Below are positions 62,254-64,000 of a stretch of 64,000 nt of DNA, piece by piece. Location: positions 332,501-396,500 of the forward strand of contig CAJNDS010001035.1 of NCBI GenBank assembly GCA_905221605.1. Reading direction: 5' to 3'. Positions within the stretch are counted from its first letter, which is position 1. Every line of letters starts with the position of its first letter. The position numbers and the translations under genes are program-made. Source of the stretch: Symbiodinium natans. Its lineage: Eukaryota > Sar > Dinophyceae > Suessiales > Symbiodiniaceae. Below the pieces are notes generated by a model that had not been told where the DNA came from, did not search any database, and saw only the letters and a program-made list of their open reading frames with translations.

Positions 62254-62520
62254 ACACTAAACCCTAAACCCTAAACCCTAAACCCTAAACCCTAAACCCT
62301 AAACCCTAAACCCTAAACCCTAAACCCTAAACCCTAAACCCTAAACCCTAAACCCTAAACCCTAAACCCTAAACCCTAAACCCTAAACCCTAAACCTAAC
62401 CCTAAACCCTAAACCCTAAACCCTAAACCCTAAACCCTAAACCCTAAACCCTAAACCCTACACCCTAAACCCTAAACCCCAAACCCCAAACCCCAAACCC
62501 TAAACCCTAAACCCTAAACC
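62254..62520 (-). repeat. CCCTAAA array
   Basis: About 37 units, the longest C-rich block. Confidence 0.97.
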
Positions 62521-62531
62521 CTGAACCCCGA

Positions 62532-62590
62532 AACTGGCAGGCGACCCAGCGTCTCGAAGTAACGAAAATCCGTGACAGCCGAGACCGTGG
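62532..62590 (-). CDS. Weak exon-like island
   Basis: Reads SAVTDFRYFETLGRLPV but lacks a nearby AG acceptor; ends not set. Confidence 0.4.
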
Positions 62591-62639
62591 GTAAAAAAAA
62601 CAAAAATGGATGCTTGAGTTGCTTCTCGATGTGAAGGGT

Positions 62640-62880
62640 GTAAGGTTTAGGGTTTAGAGGGTAGAGGGTTTTTTGGTTTGGGGTTTAGGGTTTAGGGTTG
62701 AGGGTTGAGGGTTTAGGGTTTAGGGTTTAGAGGGTTTAGGATTTAGAGGGTTTAGGGTTTAGAGGGTTTAGGGTTTCGAGGGTTTGGGGGGTGTAGTGTG
62801 TGTAGAGTGTCTAGAGGGTTTAGAGGGTTCAGAGGGTTTAGAGGATCTAGAGGGTCTAGAGGGTTTCAGCTTTGGGGCTT
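62640..62880 (+). repeat. TTTAGGG and TTTAGAGGG array
   Basis: A 9-bp variant TTTAGAGGG dominates 62,725-62,870. Confidence 0.9.
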
Positions 62881-63003
62881 CTAGGGTTGAAAGTTGGGTG
62901 CTGAAGCCTAATTGCCCTCAACCTTGAAATGAGCCTTGAACCCTAAACCCTAAACCCTAAACCCTAAACTTCGAGATGTGCCTGATCTGTTGCTTCCCAG
63001 CGG

Positions 63004-63082
63004 CCCGGGCACAAGCTCAGCAACGCGGGTAATTGCACCGTCCTCTCCCCCAGAGCAGCCCCGGCACTCAAGCTTGTGTGGC
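63004..63082 (-). CDS. Exon-like island, protein unknown
   Basis: Contains KLECRGCSGGEDGAITRVAE and LVPGPLG, open over 40 codons. CxxC present. Ends not fixed. Confidence 0.6.
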
Positions 63083-63277
63083 TTTGAACCGCAAGTTCTA
63101 AGCCCTAAACCCTAAACCCTACTCTACACCCTAAACCCTAAACCCTAAACCCTAAACTCTACACCCTAAACCCCAAACCCTAAACCCTAAACCCCAAACC
63201 CTAAGCCTAAACCCTAAACCCTAACCCTAGACTCTAGACCACCATGTAGGGCTTAGGGTTAAGAAGTGCCTACAGAC

Positions 63278-63317
63278 ATGGTCCAGACTCACGGCGCCCA
63301 TCTCTGCCCGAATTCCA
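63278..63317 (-). CDS. Exon-like island, protein unknown
   Basis: 1 nt + 13 codons between acceptor GTTGCAG and a GT donor. Reads GIRAEMGAVSLDH. Confidence 0.65.
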
Positions 63318-63538
63318 CTGCAACAAAACCCTAAACCCTAAACCCTAAACCCTAAACCCTGAACCCAAAATTCTCTAAACCCTTAACCCTAAACCCTTAA
63401 TGACCTAAACCCTGAACCCCAAAATTCCACAAAAAAACCCATAACACCCGGCGGGTCCTTGCTTAACAGCTTTGCGAGGGAGTACCCTCGCGCCCGTTCG
63501 GCTGCTAGGTCCTCTCCATGATACCTTGGGTAGAAAAC

Positions 63539-63657
63539 TTACTGTTGGTTACGTAGTAGGGAATGAGGGAATGAGGTACCATATATCCCCCTATAAAAAC
63601 CCTTTAAGGGATTATTTAGGGTCCCTAATTCCCTCATTCCCTACTAACCATCAGTAA
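63539..63657. mobile_element. Foldback element, family A, best copy
   Basis: ACTTACTGTTGGTT...AGTAGGGAATGAGGGAATGAGG against CCCTCATTCCCTACTAACCATCAGTAAG; the core has CCTATAAAAACCC. The clearest terminal repeats of the family. Confidence 0.88.
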
Positions 63658-63660
63658 GAA

Positions 63661-64000
63661 AAAGGGGAGGGGGTGGTTGGACTTGAAAGGCTCAGGGTTG
63701 AAAGCCTTAGGGTTCAGGGTGCGTGTTTCTTTTTCAGGGTTTACGGTTTAGGGTTTAGGTTTTCGGGTTTAGGGTTTAGGGTTTAGGGTTTAGGGTTGAG
63801 GGTTCAGGGTTCAGGGTTTAGAGGGTTCAGGGTTTAGGGTTTAGTAGGGTTTAGGTTTTCGGGTTTAGGGTCTAGGGCCTTTAGGGCCCTAAAGTGCCTT
63901 GGTAGGAAATTGAAGGTGTAGGGAGGGGAGCCTGCAAGGCGAGAGCGCGTCTTTTGTGACACAAAGATGCGTTTTGTCTCTTTGTCCCAAGTACAACTTC
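63661..64000. repeat. Right edge: TTTAGGG variants
   Basis: TTTAGGG/TTCAGGG to about 63,890, then 110 bp of unique DNA. No gene seen. Confidence 0.7.

Overview
The window looks like nuclear DNA of a dinoflagellate, possibly a Symbiodiniaceae-like species (inference). Evidence: TTTAGGG-type repeats occur throughout as interstitial blocks on both strands; a Ty1/copia element carries the odd extra modules seen in dinoflagellate retroelements; and protein-coding DNA is cut into very short exons whose introns start with GC, GA or GT. The bulk is repeat, and many of the open frames of 60-120 codons are frames through repeat arrays, not genes.

Region 1 (455-11,204): a complete copia-type LTR retrotransposon on the minus strand. 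It has two 154-bp LTRs that look identical by eye, a 7-bp target duplication, a primer-binding site and a polypurine tract. It encodes ORF1 with a HAD-like C-terminus, then Gag (CCCH finger), protease, integrase, a methyltransferase-like stretch, reverse transcriptase, RNase H and a 2-oxoglutarate/Fe(II)-oxygenase-like tail. Two compensating 1-nt frame breaks, both at homopolymers, split pol.

Region 2 (11,235-26,708): a galactokinase-family GHMP kinase gene on the minus strand, assembled by eye from 18 exons of 30-86 bp (1,007 coding nt). Every exon junction is phase-compatible. Its introns (0.3-1.9 kb) are built largely of TTTAGGG/CCCTAAA arrays. The retrotransposon sits about 30 bp into the intron after exon 18. 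The N-terminus and the last ~50 residues were not found with confidence.

Region 3 (26.7-64 kb): about 40 further exon-like islands of 28-100 bp, essentially all reading on the minus strand, separated by telomere-like arrays, foldback (MITE-like) elements, satellites and simple repeats. They probably belong to one or more upstream genes in the same direction; I could not name those proteins. A LINE reverse transcriptase fragment lies at 36.8-37.3 kb.

The main biological point is that the telomere-like DNA here behaves as intron material. Exons sit between arrays, many introns begin (sense strand) with TTTAGGG and end with CCCTAAA, one array is flanked by a 24-bp duplication of coding-like sequence, and one repeat family is seen both without and with an array inserted at about the same site. 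All exon calls are eye translations; no alignment or RNA data were used.
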